Part shown: piece by piece, positions 21,502 through 23,685 of the stretch
Numbering within the stretch: position 1 is the stretch's first letter
Layout of the letters: every line of letters begins with the position of its first letter
NCBI RefSeq assembly: GCF_001039355.2
Contig: NW_019775707.1
Location: 134,107 to 157,791, forward strand
Direction of reading: 5' to 3'
Length of the DNA stretch: 23,685 bases
From: Lingula anatina
Lineage: Eukaryota; Brachiopoda; Lingulata; Lingulida; Lingulidae
Made by a program: the position numbers and the translations under genes
Notes under the pieces: generated by a model
Databases searched by the model: none
What the model saw: the letters and a program-made list of their open reading frames with translations, nothing else
What the model was told of the DNA's origin: nothing

Positions 21502-21710
21502 TTATTAGTCTAACCCAACCGTACAATTTGACGTTTCTGTAAAACACACAAATAAAAACTCTGTTCATTAAACATTTTTCAAAATTTAAAGTCCTAAGTA
21601 AGTTTTGCTTTGCTTATAAGTCTCACCCTACAGTCCAATTTGACGCTTCTGTAAAACGCTCATGAAAAAATTCGTTCACTAAACAACTTTCTTAATTAAG
21701 TCCTAAATCA
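21502..21710 (-). repeat. ~111-bp tandem duplication in the SLC25A3 3' UTR region
   Basis: Copy A (from ~21502) has CAATTTGACGTTTCTGTAAA, then GTTCATTAAACA and TTAAAGTCCTAA. Copy B (from ~21613) has CAATTTGACGCTTCTGTAAA, then GTTCACTAAACA and TTAAGTCCTAA in the same order. The copies are diverged at many sites, so the duplication is fairly old. Copy B ends at the stop codon of the carrier gene. Confidence 0.85.
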
Positions 21711-23421
21711 TCAAAGTTTCCCTTGTGCAGCAAGTTTGGCTTTAAGGCTCTCTGGCATCTCTGGTGGAGGGGGGCGTGGCAGCCTGTAATAGACTTTGAC
21801 CGAATCGTAGATGAACCACTGCAATGCGGTTAGTGTACCTATCATTATAATCCTCGGGAAAAGTCCTTTCCACATGCCTGAAGTAAAAAAAGAGATATGT
21901 TGAACAACCCCCTGTCGTTCGGCGATTATAAACAGAAATCTTTGTTAAGCGCATAAGTTCACGTCAAGATGACATCATTAATCGAATGAATTAATTTGCT
22001 GGTGATGCCCTGCAATGCGTTTCAGTTAACCCACTTTCACACAGTTGAAGTCCGTACAAACTAACCATGTTGATATTGCATCAAATATTATATATAGGAA
22101 TGACTGCTTCACATCTTATAACCCCTTAACCCCCCCCCCAAAAAAAAACCCCTGTCACATGATGTTCCCAAGCGTCCCAACTTTTAAATTTGTACTGAGA
22201 GAACTTTGTTATAAATCTGTTTTACCTAGCAGTCCAAGGCTCTTGGCTACCTCCACAAAGTTGCTTCCTTTAGCTTGGTTAAGTTTTGATACGATGGTGT
22301 CGGCTGGGTGACTCACAATGGCACAGAATACACCAGCTGGAATAGAAAACCAGATTGACGCATTATATATATCGTAATTTTTTTTTATAAAACAACCATT
22401 ATTAAGAAATAACGGTAGCAAAATACTCTCTCACACGCGCGCACGCGTCCATGCGCACGCACATATTGTAGAACATCTGTACTATGGTTACATAAAGGCT
22501 GACAGACGTACCATAATACTGTCTAATTCTTGTATATTAAAGTATATTTAATAAACTATTTATCAATAGTGAACACGTCCACTTTTTATAACTTTTTTTT
22601 TTTTTTGAAAAATGAGGAATACTTCACCATACCAATATAGCCGGCAATGAATGTAACCACCAACTGCTCTGGTTTACTGCATTGAGAACGAGGTTTGGGC
22701 ACTACATATTTATACAGAGCTTCCACCGTCCTCTCAAAACAGGCAAATTTCATCATGGTGTACGGAATCTGACGAGCCCACAGTGGTACTAAGCCTTTAT
22801 AGAATCTGTAAATATGAAATCAGTTCTTTCTTTAAATGCAACTATCGAGTTTAGGTAAACCAATTTTGTACGGTTTCGGTAAAAAATGATGATTTCTAAT
22901 AAAGTTATGAACGATATATTTAAATCTAATGATTTAGCCTGTATGAGGAAACTGGAATTTATTTACTTTCCCAATATTTTTTAAACTTCCAGTTATTTTA
23001 TACAAGAGGATGACAAACGTTCATGGTTTGGGTTACTCTACCCTGTAACATGGCAAACGGTCTTCCATTTTGAAGAATCAACTTGTAGCTTCCCTATACA
23101 GGCAAATTTTATCTATTTGACAAAACATTATCGGTTGAAGAAAGCTGTTGATAGATGATGCCGTTATAGTATGTCAATCGTGAAATGGAAGAAGTGTGTG
23201 TTGGAGGGGGGGGGGGGAGAAAATCAAAATCAAACCAACCCATTCAGCCCCTCCTCCTTCATAATCCTTGGGAATCCCTCTCTCAATGTGGTAGACCAGC
23301 CAGGCTGTGTCTGAATTCTGACCTTCACGGATTCCATAGGGCAGAGAGCTATGTCAGCAAAGAACTCGGCAGAGGCGCTGGCAGCCAGGTAGAGAGATGT
23401 CCTCCATACGTATGATCTTTC
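21711..23421 (-). CDS. SLC25A3: Mitochondrial phosphate carrier, C-terminal 210 residues, 5' partial
   Basis: The phosphate carrier sits in the inner mitochondrial membrane and imports phosphate with protons for ATP synthesis. Last four coding exons: 23421-23240, 22805-22633, 22336-22226 and 21877-21711, phases consistent, stop TGA at 21713-21711. Readable landmarks are RTSLYLAASASAEFFADIAL, the carrier signature PMESVKVRIQTQ (P-x-E-x-x-K), GLVPLWARQIPYTMMKFACF, VVPKPRSQC, a third-repeat SHPADTIVSKLNQ, and LTALQWFIYDSVKVYYRLPR near the end. These are nearly the vertebrate SLC25A3 sequence. Animal proteins are ~360 aa, so the mitochondrial leader and first repeat (~150 residues) lie beyond 23421, outside the window. 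The donor after the 23240 exon is GTTGGT, a weak site. The gene converges on the dehydrogenase. Confidence 0.95.
22427..22462. repeat. Alternating purine-pyrimidine CG/CA tract
   Basis: A short imperfect run of CACGCGCGCACG type in an SLC25A3 intron, locally GC-rich in AT-rich surroundings. It could adopt Z-form, but nothing more can be said. Confidence 0.5.
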
Positions 23422-23685
23422 CTACAGATTATGTTAAAATAAAGAGAAGTTCCAAGTATTACCCTAAGAGCCCAAGGCCTTTGGCGTCGTGTGATAAACT
23501 TTTCTGTAGCGTTAACTGATATTAACCCCCAAGATAATTTGGTACTCGTGGTAAGAAGTACAGGATTTAACGGATAATTCAGAAAATATTTAAATGCTTC
23601 TGGCATAATCAGTACAATAAAATTAATTTTAAATGTGTTGTTGGTGATCCGGATAAAGATGGATAAAGGGTAGGGTTAGATGGGG
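23422..23685 (-). other. SLC25A3 upstream intron
   Basis: AT-rich sequence with no carrier-like coding segment on the minus strand. Upstream exons lie outside the window. Confidence 0.7.

Noticed and set aside
1-23685. tRNA, rRNA, CRISPR, operon or bacterial-type signals
   Set aside because: None seen. The window is a eukaryotic region with spliced genes.

Overview
The window looks like a draft nuclear genome scaffold from a marine invertebrate. It has three intron-rich animal genes with canonical GT..AG splicing, AT-rich non-coding DNA, many simple repeats, short foldback elements, a LINE remnant and a 126-base run of N. Frequent ACATGTA-type words and the plexin and mitochondrial-carrier sequences would suit a lophotrochozoan such as a mollusc or brachiopod. 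This placement is inference; no marker fixes the species.

Left third (1247-7940, minus strand): the N-terminal part of a plexin, a semaphorin receptor. I could chain twelve exons with matching phases: signal peptide, Sema domain, and three PSI modules with IPT/linker segments between them. The rest of the ectodomain, the transmembrane segment and the cytoplasmic GAP domain are missing and would lie to the left of the window. The most unusual object is here. The 3' splice site and first 60 bases of the PSI-2 exon form the unit of an ~82-bp tandem array (3081-3513), giving a row of decoy acceptors directly upstream of the real one.

Middle (about 7960-14336): gene-poor DNA. It holds microsatellites, a local duplication around a TG repeat, a 200-bp foldback element with a 5-bp target duplication (10446-10645), the 3' end of a LINE (about 10850-11438), a degenerate AAAGGTCA-rich repeat, a 122-bp-period duplication next to the N gap, and one unrecognised exon-like ORF.

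Right third: a complete ten-exon zinc-dependent medium-chain alcohol dehydrogenase on the plus strand (14337-20670, 375 aa, all exon phases agree). Convergent to it is the 3' part of the mitochondrial phosphate carrier SLC25A3 on the minus strand (21711-23421, last four coding exons, 210 aa). About 1 kb between their stop codons holds a 170-bp foldback element with perfect 15-bp ends, a poly(A) signal and a ~111-bp duplication.

The three genes have unrelated jobs (guidance receptor, cytosolic oxidoreductase, mitochondrial phosphate import), so nothing suggests they act as a unit. I found no rRNA, tRNA, CRISPR array or viral gene.
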